Position numbers and translations under genes: made by a program. From Betaproteobacteria bacterium (GTDB lineage Bacteria > Pseudomonadota > Gammaproteobacteria > Burkholderiales > SG8-41), in the NCBI GenBank assembly GCA_016868035.1, contig VGID01000019.1:1-63325 (forward strand): a DNA stretch of 63,325 nucleotides, in the 5' to 3' direction. Positions 7,980 through 16,313 of the stretch are shown one piece after another (position 1 is the first letter of the stretch; each line of letters opens with the position of its first letter). A model generated the notes under the pieces. The model was not told the DNA's origin and searched no databases. It saw only the letters and a program-made list of their open reading frames with translations.

Positions 7980-8960
7980 ATGAAGATACGCAATTTTCCG
8001 ATCCTGCTCGCGCTCGCCGTCATGGCGGGCATCCCGCTCGCGGCGTGGGCGCAGGGCTTCAAGCCCGCCAAGCCGATCGAGTTCGTCGTGCACACGGGTC
8101 CCGGCGGCGGCGCCGACGTGCTCGCGCGCTTCATCGCCAACGCGATGGAAAAAGAGAAGGTGCTTCCGGTGCGCATGCAGGTCAACAACAAGACCGGCGG
8201 CGGCGGGGCGACCGCGATGGCCTATCTCGCCGAGAAGCAGGGCGAAACCCACACCATCGCGGCCTACACCGGCATCTGGTTCACGAACCCGATCATGCGC
8301 GCCGAGGCGAAGCACACGATGAAGGACCTCACCCCGGTGGTGCGGCTCGTGCTCGAGCCGGCGGTGATCGTGGTGAAGAACGACTCTCCGCACAAGTCGC
8401 TGAGGGACTTCATCGAAGCGGCGAAGCAGAATCCGGGGCAGATGAAGCAGTCGGCCGGCTCGATCGGCGCCCGCGACTGGGTCGTGCGCCAGCTCCTGAT
8501 GAAGAACACCGGGGCGAACTGGGCCTACATCTCGTTTCCAGGCGGGGGCGAGCGCATCGCCGCGCTGCTCGGCGGGCACGTCAACATGATGGTGATCGAG
8601 CCGCAGGAGGCGGGCGAGCACATCCGCGCCGGGAACATGCGCGTCATTGCGCAGATCTCGGACAGGCGGCTGGCCGCGTTCCCCGACGTGCCGACGCTCA
8701 AAGAGGCCGGTTTCGACGTGCCGACGGTGCCGCAGGTGCGGGGCATCGTCGCGCCGCCGGGGATCCCGCGCGAAGTCGTCACCTACTGGGAGGATGTGTT
8801 CGCCAAGCTCACGCAGACGCCGACCTGGAAGAAGTACCTCGAGGACAACCTGTTCGAGGACGGCTTCATGCGCAGCGCGGAACTGAACAAGTTCATCGAC
8901 GTGTTCTCCGACACCACGCGCGGCATCCTGAAGGACGGCGGCATCAAGGTCGTGCGCTGA
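7980..8960 (+). CDS. tctC: Tripartite tricarboxylate transporter substrate-binding protein (Bug/TctC)
   Basis: This is the periplasmic solute receptor for the adjacent TctAB carrier. It has about 326 residues and an N-terminal signal peptide, MKIRNFPILLALAVMAGIPL, ending AWA before QGF. The Bug-family pattern is present: KPIEFVVHTGPGGGADVLAR after the leader, and a long run ending AGHI/GEHIRAGNMRVIAQ. The ATG at 7980 is preceded by an excellent GAAGGAGG site. An in-frame ATG at 7950 overlaps the tctA stop but would put ten extra residues before the signal peptide, so it was not used. Bug receptors are strongly expanded in Betaproteobacteria. The next gene, MmgE/PrpD, starts 13 bases later and is likely co-transcribed. 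Confidence 0.93.
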   Translation: MKIRNFPILLALAVMAGIPLAAWAQGFKPAKPIEFVVHTGPGGGADVLARFIANAMEKEKVLPVRMQVNNKTGGGGATAMAYLAEKQGETHTIAAYTGIWFTNPIMRAEAKHTMKDLTPVVRLVLEPAVIVVKNDSPHKSLRDFIEAAKQNPGQMKQSAGSIGARDWVVRQLLMKNTGANWAYISFPGGGERIAALLGGHVNMMVIEPQEAGEHIRAGNMRVIAQISDRRLAAFPDVPTLKEAGFDVPTVPQVRGIVAPPGIPREVVTYWEDVFAKLTQTPTWKKYLEDNLFEDGFMRSAELNKFIDVFSDTTRGILKDGGIKVVR

Positions 8961-8973
8961 CCGGGGAACGGGC

Positions 8974-10347
8974 GTGAAGAGTGCCGTAGCGGCGTCCTCC
9001 GTGACGGAGGCGGTCGCCGAGAAAGCCGCGGCGCTGCGGCCGGAGCGTATCCCGGCGGCGGTCCGGCGGCGCGCGGAGGACCTGCTCGTTGACGTCATCG
9101 GGCTGTGCGTCTCGGCGCGCGGCACGGACTACGTCCAGGCGCTGACGCGCGCGATGGACACCGGCGGCCCGTGCACCGCGATCGGCCTGCGTGGCGGCTA
9201 CGGTGCCGCAGACGCCGCACTGCTCAACGGAACCGCGGCGCACGGGGAGGACTTCGACGACACTTTCGAAGGCGGCCCCGTGCATTCGAGCGCAGTGGTG
9301 ATCCCGGCGGTGCTCGCGGCGTGCGAGCGCTTCCAGCGCGACGGACGCGCTGCGCTCATCGGCACCGTCGCCGGGGTGGAATTTTTGTGCCGGCTGTCCA
9401 TGGTGATCCCGAAGGCGATCCACAAGGCGGGCTTCCACCCCACGAGCGTGCTGGGGACGCTCGGTGCCACGCTCGCCGCGGCCAAGGCAATGGGGCTCGA
9501 CCGCCGCCAGACGGTGGACGCGCTCGGCATCGCGGGCAGTCTCGCGAGCGGCATCATCGAGTACCTGACCGACGGCGCCTGGACCAAACGGATGCACCCC
9601 GGCTGGGCCGCGCAGGCGGGACTCTCGGCCGCACGCTTCGGCGCGCAGGGTTTCCTCGGCCCCCGCACCGTGCTGGAGGGCACGCACGGGCTGTTCCACG
9701 GATTCGCGCGCTCGGTGGAAGGCGACTACGGGCAGGTCACCGAGGGATTCGGCGAGCGCTGGCACATGGAGAACATCACCTTCAAGCCGTACGCGACCGG
9801 AACGATGAACCAGCCCTACATCGAGTGCGCGCTGCGGCTGCGGAACCGGGGCGTCCGGCCGGAGGACATCGGCGAAATCCAGTGCGAGACGGCCGAGGGC
9901 TACGTGCATCGTCTCTGGGAGCCGCTCGCCTCCAAGCACCGCCCGGCGAACGCCTACGGCGCGAAATTCAGCGCGCCATTCAACATCGCGGTCGCGATGG
10001 TGACGGGCGGCGCGGGACTGAGCGCCTTTACCGAGGAGACCGCACGCGACGAGCGCGTCCTCGTGCTCGCCTCGAAGGTGCGCTACGTCGTGGACCCGGC
10101 CAATCCCTATCCCAAGGCCTACACGGGACACATCCGCGCGACGCTCAGGGACGGCCGCGTGCTCGAGGAGCGCCAGGGGCATATCCGGGGCGGCGCGCAC
10201 GATCCGCTCACGAGGGAGGAGATCCACGCGAAGTTCCTCGGCAACTGCGAGTACGGCGGCTGGCCGAAGGAGCGCGCGCTCCGCTTCCTCGAAACCGTGC
10301 CGGGCATGTTCGACGGCGCGCTCGACCTCAAGCCGCTGCGCGGGTAG
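8974..10347 (+). CDS. MmgE/PrpD family protein
   Basis: This 457-residue protein of the MmgE/PrpD family includes 2-methylcitrate dehydratase, cis-aconitate decarboxylase and immune-responsive protein relatives. Typical features are the N-terminal helical bundle with HGEDFDDTF near residue 88, HKAGFHPTSVLGTLGA near 150, and FKPYATGTMNQPYIECAL near 270. The last is a variant of the family's FKPYP segment. The start is GTG at 8974 after GGGGAACGGG. Its position after tctBAC suggests it isomerises or dehydrates a carboxylate imported by that carrier (inference). The exact reaction cannot be assigned, because no methylcitrate synthase or isocitrate-lyase-like gene is adjacent. Confidence 0.85.
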   Translation: MKSAVAASSVTEAVAEKAAALRPERIPAAVRRRAEDLLVDVIGLCVSARGTDYVQALTRAMDTGGPCTAIGLRGGYGAADAALLNGTAAHGEDFDDTFEGGPVHSSAVVIPAVLAACERFQRDGRAALIGTVAGVEFLCRLSMVIPKAIHKAGFHPTSVLGTLGATLAAAKAMGLDRRQTVDALGIAGSLASGIIEYLTDGAWTKRMHPGWAAQAGLSAARFGAQGFLGPRTVLEGTHGLFHGFARSVEGDYGQVTEGFGERWHMENITFKPYATGTMNQPYIECALRLRNRGVRPEDIGEIQCETAEGYVHRLWEPLASKHRPANAYGAKFSAPFNIAVAMVTGGAGLSAFTEETARDERVLVLASKVRYVVDPANPYPKAYTGHIRATLRDGRVLEERQGHIRGGAHDPLTREEIHAKFLGNCEYGGWPKERALRFLETVPGMFDGALDLKPLRG

Positions 10348-10362
10348 TCAAGAAAAGCTGGA

Positions 10363-10447
10363 TCACAAAGGACACGAAGGAACAGCTAGGACGACGCACG
10401 GGTCCCAATCCTCAATCCTCAATCCTCAATCCTCAATCCTCAATCCA
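10363..10447. repeat. Family-III arm plus perfect-looking heptamer array (AATCCTC)n
   Basis: A single ACAAAGGACACGAAGG arm (10367-10382) is followed by about six near-identical AATCCTC units at 10407-10447. The array is in the gap before the acyl-CoA dehydrogenase gene. There is no spacer diversity, so it is not a CRISPR array. Confidence 0.85.
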
Positions 10448-10507
10448 CAATCGCGATTTCCGCTTCAAGATTCACGCCGTCACGGCACGGACGCGCTACC
10501 ATAGGGC

Positions 10508-12181
10508 ATGGCCTTCGTTCAGGCGCCCCCCGCGCTTGGCAACCAGTACGAGGACGACCGCGCCCTGCGCTCGTGCCTCAACCGCGCGCTCCCGCGCGAT
10601 GTGCTCGCGGAGATCGAGCCGGAGCTCGCGAGCATGGGGGGGCTTGCCGGGGGCGAGCTCTACCGCCTCCAGCTCGCGGACCGCAAAAACGAGCCCGTGC
10701 TTACGCGCTGGGACGCGTGGGGAAACCGCGTTGACCGCATCGAGGTGACGCGGCTGTGGCGCGAGGCGGAGCGCATCGCCGCCGAGCGCGGGCTCGTGGC
10801 ATGTGCCTACGAGCGCAGGCACGGCATGCACTCGCGCGTGCACCAGTTCGCGCTCGTCTATCTCTTCACGCCTTCCACCGACATCTACAGCTGCCCGCTC
10901 GCGATGACCGACGGCGCGGCGCGCGCGCTCATCGCCTCGGGCAACGAGAAACTCGTCGCGCGCGCGGTGCCGCACCTCACGAGCCGGGCCCCGGCGCAGT
11001 TCTGGACGAGCGGGCAGTGGATGACGGAGGCCACGGGCGGCTCGGACGTGGGACAGACGGAAACCGTCGCGCGCAGGGAGAACGGGCGCTGGAAGCTCTA
11101 CGGCCGCAAGTGGTTCACCTCGGCGATCGGCTCGCAGATGGCGCTCACGCTCGCGCGGCCGGAAGGCAATCCGCCCGGGGGAAAGGGGCTCGCGCTCTTC
11201 TACCTCGAGACGCGCGATGAGACGGGGCGGCTCAATGGCATCCGCGTCGAGCGGCTGAAGGACAAGCTCGGCACGCGCAAGGTGCCGACAGCGGAGTTGA
11301 CGCTCGAAGGCGCGGCTGCGGAGTTCGTGTGCGGGGAGAGCGACGGCGTGAAGCATATCGCGCCGATGCTCAACGTCACGCGCGCGTGGAACGCGGTGAG
11401 CGCGTGCGCTCTCATGCGCCGCGGGCTCGCGCTCGCGGGCGACTACGCGAAAAAGCGCGTCGCGTTCGGCGCGCCGCTCGCGGAGAAGCCGCTGCATGTC
11501 GACACGCTCGCCGGGCTGCACGCCGAGTCCGCCGGAGCGCTGCAGCTCACTTTCTTCGTGGCCGAGCTGCTCGGGCGAGCCGAGGCGGGGCAGGCGAGCC
11601 CGGCGCAGGAGGCACTGCTGCGGCTGGCGACGCCTCTCGCCAAGCTCACCACGGCACGGCAAGCGGTCGCGGTGCTCTCAGAGGTGATCGAGGCGTTCGG
11701 CGGCGCGGGTTACGTCGAGGATACCGGGCTGCCCGCGCTGTTGCGCGATGCGCAGGTGCTCCCCATCTGGGAAGGCACGACCAACGTCCTTGCGCTCGAC
11801 ACATTACGGGCACTCGAGGAGGCGGGCGGGATCGCGGTGCTCAGGCGCGAGGCCGGGTTTCTGTTGCAAGGCGTGCGCGCGCCGGAGCTGGTGAAAATCT
11901 CGGCCCAGGTCGAGGGCACGCTCGATTCGTGCGAAGGCTGGCTAAAGAGCGCGGGGAAGACGGGTTCCGCGGAGCTGGAAGCGGGCGCGCGGCGCTTCGC
12001 GATGACGCTCGGGCGCGCTCTGGAGCTCGCGCTGCTTGCGCGCCAGGCGCAGTTCTCGCTCGAGCACGAGCAGGACCGGCGCCCGCTGGCGGCGGCGCGC
12101 CGCCTTGCCGTGCACGGCATCAATCTGCTTGCGCAGGTGGATGCGGAGGAGTCGCGGTTGCTTGTGTGCGATCGCGGGTAA
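10508..12181 (+). CDS. Acyl-CoA dehydrogenase, AidB-like branch
   Basis: This 557-residue FAD-dependent acyl-CoA dehydrogenase family protein is longer than the usual ~380 residues and has the AidB-like layout, with an extended N-terminal domain before the core. Visible motifs are QWMTEATGGSDVGQTET around residue 175-190 and LYGRKWFTSAIGSQMAL. Near the C-terminus are FGGAGYVEDTGLPALLRDA and VLPIWEGTTNVLALD, a segment typical of AidB and ACAD11-like proteins. In E. coli AidB protects DNA in the adaptive response. Many environmental homologues are of unknown substrate. The stop codon TAA is supplied by the first unit of a GGGTAAT heptamer array. Promoter-like signals are weak (CTACCAT just upstream). 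Confidence 0.88.
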   Translation: MAFVQAPPALGNQYEDDRALRSCLNRALPRDVLAEIEPELASMGGLAGGELYRLQLADRKNEPVLTRWDAWGNRVDRIEVTRLWREAERIAAERGLVACAYERRHGMHSRVHQFALVYLFTPSTDIYSCPLAMTDGAARALIASGNEKLVARAVPHLTSRAPAQFWTSGQWMTEATGGSDVGQTETVARRENGRWKLYGRKWFTSAIGSQMALTLARPEGNPPGGKGLALFYLETRDETGRLNGIRVERLKDKLGTRKVPTAELTLEGAAAEFVCGESDGVKHIAPMLNVTRAWNAVSACALMRRGLALAGDYAKKRVAFGAPLAEKPLHVDTLAGLHAESAGALQLTFFVAELLGRAEAGQASPAQEALLRLATPLAKLTTARQAVAVLSEVIEAFGGAGYVEDTGLPALLRDAQVLPIWEGTTNVLALDTLRALEEAGGIAVLRREAGFLLQGVRAPELVKISAQVEGTLDSCEGWLKSAGKTGSAELEAGARRFAMTLGRALELALLARQAQFSLEHEQDRRPLAAARRLAVHGINLLAQVDAEESRLLVCDRG

Positions 12182-12234
12182 TGGGGAATGGGAAATCGGT
12201 AATGGGGAATGGGAAATGGGAAATGGGTAATGCG
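12177..12234 (+). repeat. Heptamer array (GGGAAAT/GGGTAAT)
   Basis: About eight units of GGGTAAT, GGGAATG and GGGAAAT type run from inside the last codons of the preceding gene. The TAA stop at 12179-12181 is part of the first unit. No complementary arm is seen before the next gene. Confidence 0.85.
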
Positions 12235-12300
12235 AAGACGGGGCGTGCGCCGCTTTCCGGCCGGCCGTGAAATTTAAATCAAACACGAGTAGATCGCACC

Positions 12301-13605
12301 ATGGCGACTGGGAGCACGAGGGAAAAAGAGATTCTCGTTGCGGAGAGGGTAGAGGGCAGTGAAATCGAGCACGCCGCATGCGTCCGTGCGGGCCCGTGGG
12401 TGTTCCTGACCGGCATCGAGGCAACGGACTACAAGACCGGCCTCGCATCGGGCGTGCGGGCGCGCGCGGGGCTGCCGTACCACGGCCGGCCCAAGCACCG
12501 GCGCGAAGCCGAATTCATCGTGGGCCGTTTCGCGCAAATGCTCGAAACCGCCGGCAGCAGCCTCGCGCACGCCGCGCGTGTCGATCAGTATTACACGACA
12601 TGGAAAGCGGTCGACTCTTACCACCACGTGCGCAAGGCGGCGTTCGGGAGCCATATCCCGCCGAGCACGTCGATCGTGGTGGAGGAGATGCTCGGCCGGG
12701 AGTTCGAGATCTCGGCGTCGTTGATCGCGGTGCGCGCGGGACGCGGACTCGATCCGCAGCGCGTCAGCGTGCAGAAGGTCGGCGCGCCGGCCTGGTCGGG
12801 GTTCGCGCCCGCGGTAACCTGCGGCGATCTGGTATTCGTTGCCGGGCAAATGGCGCGCGCGGCGGACGGCGGATATGACGCGCGTGCGCACGTTTCCCCG
12901 CACTCGCTGTGGGGCGGCTACGAGATCCGTAAGCAGGCCGAACACATCATCACCGAGAGCCTGGCGCCGGCGATCGAGGCTGCCGGCTCGTCTTTCGCCA
13001 ATGCGGTGAAAGCGCAGGCGTACTTGCGGCACATTGACGACGTGCCGCATCTGCTCGAGGTATGGGACAGCTATTTCGGGGAGAGGAAGGTCGCTCTGAC
13101 GATCGTGCCCGCCGTCGAGTTCGGGCACGTAAGCGCAAACCTGGAAATCAATTTGATCGCGGTCCGCGATAGGGGCGCGAATCGCAAGGAAATCGTCCCG
13201 GCGGACGTCCCGGAAGAGTGCTGTTTCGGCGCGCCGGCGGTGCGTGCCGGTGATCTTCTTTTCCTGTCGGGCATGCACGCGGCCGACGGCGGCGGCCCGG
13301 TGGCAGCTCTGCGTACGGCGTCGAGCCTTCCGTACTTCGGGATAGCCCCGCGCGCACAGGTGGGCTTCATACTGGACCAGGCAGACAAGCTCTGCGCTGC
13401 GGCCGGCACGTCGCTCACGAACGTCGTCCGAGCGCAGCACTTTTTGACGGATCTGGGCCACTTCCCCAGCATGCACCGCGCGTGGCAGGAGCGTCTGGGC
13501 GGCCGCCCGCTTCCGTTCAGCGCGGTGCGGGTGCCTGCGCCGCAGGCAGTGCCGGATTGTTCGTTGACGCTCGATCTCTGGATTTACGCGCCGCAAACGG
13601 AATAA
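12301..13605 (+). CDS. Triple RidA/YjgF-like domain protein
   Basis: This 434-residue protein is made of three consecutive RidA/YjgF-like modules, about residues 20-145, 165-290 and 300-430. Each has the pattern of a buried VFLTG/VFVAGQ/LFLSG strand, a long helix with A-G-S-S/T-L and a final strand ending LIAV/LIAV/WIYAP. RidA proteins are homotrimers, so one chain could form a pseudo-trimer. By eye, none of the modules keeps the catalytic Arg of RidA enamine/imine deaminases (Thr, Thr and Ser at the aligned positions). The chain is therefore probably a binding or divergent Rid protein rather than a classical deaminase (inference). It lies between two acyl-CoA metabolism genes. The start is ATG at 12301 with no clear ribosome site. 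Confidence 0.75.
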   Translation: MATGSTREKEILVAERVEGSEIEHAACVRAGPWVFLTGIEATDYKTGLASGVRARAGLPYHGRPKHRREAEFIVGRFAQMLETAGSSLAHAARVDQYYTTWKAVDSYHHVRKAAFGSHIPPSTSIVVEEMLGREFEISASLIAVRAGRGLDPQRVSVQKVGAPAWSGFAPAVTCGDLVFVAGQMARAADGGYDARAHVSPHSLWGGYEIRKQAEHIITESLAPAIEAAGSSFANAVKAQAYLRHIDDVPHLLEVWDSYFGERKVALTIVPAVEFGHVSANLEINLIAVRDRGANRKEIVPADVPEECCFGAPAVRAGDLLFLSGMHAADGGGPVAALRTASSLPYFGIAPRAQVGFILDQADKLCAAAGTSLTNVVRAQHFLTDLGHFPSMHRAWQERLGGRPLPFSAVRVPAPQAVPDCSLTLDLWIYAPQTE

Positions 13606-13621
13606 ATGAGTGACCCCATTT

Positions 13622-13880
13622 GACGCCGGTGAAACGTGAATCGCGGATCGCGGCTCACGCGATCGCGGAAACGCGGATTCGCAGGGCCCGCCAGCATTCG
13701 TATTTTCGATTCCCGATTCCCGATTGACGATTTCCGGGTTTATCCGCGTTCATCGGCGTTCATCGGCGGTTTCCAGCTTTTCGAGTCTTTTCGAAACAAC
13801 TTCTCTGCTGTCGTCACCGCGACGACCACAAATCGTTTTTTCCGTTTACCATTCACCATTCACGATTCCCCGGCCGGAGG
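13622..13880. repeat. Composite repeat block upstream of acyl-CoA ligase
   Basis: The 279-bp gap holds several short-period segments: ATCGCGG-like units at 13639-13675, CGATTCC heptamers at 13705-13733, a decamer arm CGCGTTCATCGGCGTTCATC at 13746-13765, and TTACCATTCACCATTC heptamers at 13847-13866. A matching left decamer arm is not seen. The gap contains no plausible gene. The upstream extension of the ligase reading frame into this DNA is rejected. Confidence 0.7.
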
Positions 13881-13884
13881 CCCC

Positions 13885-15492
13885 ATGCGCGGCACGATGA
13901 TGCAGTATCCACTCACGCTCGTGCATCTTTTCGAGCGTGCGGAGAAGTTCTTCCCCGACTCCGAGATCGTCTCGCGGCTGCCCGACCGGTCGCTCCACCG
14001 CTACGCGTACGCCGACTTTTGCCGGAGAGTTCGCGCGCTGGGCGGCGCTTTGCGGCGGATGGGATTGAAGCGCGGCGACCGGGTCGCCACGCTGATGTGG
14101 AACCACCACGTCCACCTCGAGGCCTACTTCGCCATTCCGTGCGCGGGCGGCGTGCTGCACACGCTCAATCTCCGGCTGCACCCCGACGACATCGCCTACA
14201 TCGCCAGCCACGCCGGCGACCGCTTCCTGATCGTGGACGACGTGCTGCTTCCGCTCTACGAGAAGCTGCGCGGCAAGGCGTCGTTCGAAAAGGTGATCGT
14301 CGTGCCGCTGACGGGGAGCGCGGTGCCGGCCGGGTACGAGGACTACGAGAAGCTCGTGGCCCGAGGCAGGCCCTGGAAGATGCGGGTGCCCAAGGAGGAG
14401 GACGCAGCGGGCATGTGCTACACATCCGGCACCACCGGCCGGCCGAAAGGAGTGGTCTACACGCACCGGGCGCTGGTGCTGCACTCCCTCGCTTCGGCGC
14501 TCCCGGACGTGCTCGGGCTCGCCAATGCCGATGTGGTTTGCCCCGTGGTGCCCATGTTCCACGTCAATGCGTGGGGCACTCCGTTCACCGCGGTGATGGT
14601 GGGAGCGAAAATCGTTTTTCCCGGTCCGCATCTCGATCCGGTAAACCTGCTCGATCTCTACGAGCAGGAGCGGGTGACGGTCACCGCGGGCGTGCCCACG
14701 ATCTGGTCCGGCATCCTGCGGGCGCTGGAGGAGGAGCCGGAAGGCTGGAAACTTGCCGCGGGCATGCGCATGGTCGTGGGCGGCGCGGCGGCGCCGGAGT
14801 CGATGATCCGCGCGTTCGACGCCTTCGGCCTGCGGGTGATCCACGGCTGGGGCATGACCGAAACCACCCCCGTCGCGGCCGTCAATTACGTGAAGCCGGG
14901 GCTGAGTGCGCTGCCGGAGGAGGAGCGCTACGCGCTGCGCGCCAAGCAAGGCGTTCCCCTTCCTTTCGTCGAGGCGCGGGCCCGCTCGGAGCAGGGGGAG
15001 GTCCCCTGGGACGGACAGGCGATGGGCGAGCTCGAGGTGCGCGGGCCCTGGGTTGCGGCCGCCTATCACGAACTTGCGGACGAATCGGACAAGTGGACCG
15101 ACGACGGATGGTTTCGAACCGGGGACGTCGTCACGATCGACCGCCACGGCTACATCAAGATCACCGACCGCATCAAGGACCTGGTGAAGTCCGGCGGGGA
15201 GTGGATCAGCTCGGTGGATCTCGAGAACGCGCTCGCCGGGCACCCGAAAGTGGCGGAGGCCGCCGTGATCGCGGTGCCGCACCCGAAATGGGGCGAGCGG
15301 CCGCTGGCGGTCGTCGTGCTCAAGTCCGGCCAGAAAGCGGACGCCGGGGAGCTGCGTGATTTTCTCGCCGCGAAATTCGCGCAGTTCTGGGTGCCCGACG
15401 CGGTGGCGTTCGCGGATCAGATCCCGCGCACCTCGACGGGCAAGATGATGAAGGCTACACTGCGGGAGCAGTACAAGGACTGGAAAGTGTGA
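13885..15492 (+). CDS. Medium/long-chain fatty-acid-CoA ligase (AMP-binding)
   Basis: This 535-residue ANL-superfamily enzyme activates a carboxylic acid as acyl-adenylate and then as the CoA thioester. The P-loop-like motif YTSGTTGRPKGV is at residues 179-190. The A5 region HGWGMTETTP is near 318, WFRTGDVV near 411 and ITDRIKDLVKSGGEWIS near 425. The C-terminal catalytic lysine region is TSTGKMMKATLRE. The ATG at 13885 follows CGGAGG at good spacing, so the longer upstream frame through repeat DNA is not used. It is probably functionally linked with the AidB-like dehydrogenase and Rid-like gene upstream. The TGA stop lies in the first unit of a GGTGAAC heptamer array. Confidence 0.92.
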   Translation: MRGTMMQYPLTLVHLFERAEKFFPDSEIVSRLPDRSLHRYAYADFCRRVRALGGALRRMGLKRGDRVATLMWNHHVHLEAYFAIPCAGGVLHTLNLRLHPDDIAYIASHAGDRFLIVDDVLLPLYEKLRGKASFEKVIVVPLTGSAVPAGYEDYEKLVARGRPWKMRVPKEEDAAGMCYTSGTTGRPKGVVYTHRALVLHSLASALPDVLGLANADVVCPVVPMFHVNAWGTPFTAVMVGAKIVFPGPHLDPVNLLDLYEQERVTVTAGVPTIWSGILRALEEEPEGWKLAAGMRMVVGGAAAPESMIRAFDAFGLRVIHGWGMTETTPVAAVNYVKPGLSALPEEERYALRAKQGVPLPFVEARARSEQGEVPWDGQAMGELEVRGPWVAAAYHELADESDKWTDDGWFRTGDVVTIDRHGYIKITDRIKDLVKSGGEWISSVDLENALAGHPKVAEAAVIAVPHPKWGERPLAVVVLKSGQKADAGELRDFLAAKFAQFWVPDAVAFADQIPRTSTGKMMKATLREQYKDWKV

Positions 15493-15546
15493 ATGGTGAA
15501 CGGTGAACGGTGAACGGACCGGTCATTCCACTCACCACTCACGCAT
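15488..15546. repeat. Heptamer inverted repeat (GGTGAAC / TCACCAC)
   Basis: Four GGTGAAC-type units (15490-15520) are followed, after about 10 bases, by the complementary CACTCACCACTCAC (15529-15542). The stop codon of the preceding gene is in the first unit. Confidence 0.8.
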
Positions 15547-15563
15547 TTATAACGGAGCCCGGA

Positions 15564-16226
15564 ATGAACGAACAACAGCTGACCGTATTCATCGTATCCG
15601 ACGTCGTCTGACCCTGGTGCTTCATCGGGAAGCGCCACCTCGCGGACGCATTGCGCGAGTACCGGGAGCGCCATCCCGATCGGGCCGAGCCGGCCGTGCG
15701 CTGGCTGCCGTTTCAACTGAACCCCGACATGCCCCCGGAGGGCATGCCGCGGCAGGATTACATCGCTCGAAAATGGGGACCCGGGCGCGGCAACGAGATC
15801 TACTCGCGCGTCGCGGGGGTGGGCAATTCCGTCGGGATTCCGTTCGCGTTCGAGAAGATCCGGGTCCAGCCCAACACGCTCGACGCGCACCGGCTGATGT
15901 ACTACGCGGAGCGCGCCGGCGACCAGGACGCACTGGCCGAGGAGCTGTTCCGCGGATACTTTCTCGAAGGCGCGAATCTCACCGACAAGGCGGCGCTCGC
16001 CGACCTTGCGGCACGCGCGGGCATGGATCGCGCCGAGGTTGCCGCCTATCTCGAGAGCGGCGAGGACCGGGACGTGATCCTGAAGGCGGACCTGGAAGCG
16101 CGCGAATCCGGCATACACGGCGTGCCGTTCTTCATCTTCAACCGCAAGGTCGCGGTCTCCGGGGCGCAGGAGGCGGAGGCCCTGCTCGGCGCGATGGAGC
16201 AGGCCCTCGAAAGCCGTGATTCGTGA
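15564..16226 (+). CDS. DsbA/FrnE-family oxidoreductase, candidate selenoprotein (UGA at residue 16)
   Basis: This thioredoxin-fold DsbA-family protein (FrnE / 2-hydroxychromene-2-carboxylate isomerase group) is 220 residues if the in-frame TGA at 15609-15611 is decoded. It starts with ATG at 15564 after ACGGAG. Translation gives MNEQQLTVFIVSDVV, TGA, PWCFIGKRHLADALREY. The TGA occupies exactly the first Cys of the family CPWC motif, giving UxxC, and the same frame continues to 16226 without another stop. The C-terminal half carries the family segment HGVPFFIFNRKVAVSGAQ. Downstream of the TGA are two hairpins. The second (15639-15659; 6-bp stem, 9-base loop starting with G, loop 33 bases after the TGA) fits the usual bacterial SECIS spacing. 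The alternative is a TGC-to-TGA nonsense mutation or a sequencing error. SelABC are not in the window. Confidence 0.7.
15612..15659 (+). promoter_or_regulatory. Candidate bacterial SECIS region
   Basis: Two adjacent stem-loops directly follow the in-frame TGA. Stem A is TGGTGCTT 15615-15622 with AAGCGCCA 15630-15637 (8 bp with one G-U) and loop CATCGGG. Stem B is CTCGCG 15639-15644 with CGCGAG 15654-15659 and loop GACGCATTG. Bacterial SECIS elements lie just after the UGA with a G in the first loop positions, and B meets this better than A. The assignment is by eye without energy calculation. Confidence 0.45.
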
Positions 16227-16313
16227 CTCGTGACTCGTTACTGGAGACGAGTGACGACTGACGAGTGACGACCGACGGGTGACGGGGTCACCCTTTACCC
16301 TTTACCCTTTACC
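16222..16313. repeat. Heptamer arrays flanking a MITE-like element (left)
   Basis: CGTGACT/CGAGTGA-type units (16224-16290) are followed by three perfect CCCTTTA units (16291-16312). The stop codon TGA of the candidate selenoprotein is in the first unit. Similar CCCTTTA units resume on the other side of the element at 16528-16545. Confidence 0.8.

Noticed and set aside
10405..10447. Array of AATCCTC repeats considered as CRISPR or phase-variable tract
   Set aside because: Units are only 7 bp without spacers, and the array is not inside or immediately before a reading frame as in phase variation. It belongs to the intergenic heptamer family.
13636..13884. N-terminal extension of the acyl-CoA ligase frame
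   Set aside because: It consists of translated repeat DNA, and the family N-terminus and ribosome site agree with ATG 13885.
15609..15611. Reading the DsbA-family gene as a simple pseudogene or as starting at TTG 15651
   Set aside because: A start at 15651 would remove the first strand and the whole CxxC site. The rest of the gene shows no decay, and the TGA is exactly at a Cys codon, so selenocysteine is the better explanation, though a sequencing error is not excluded.
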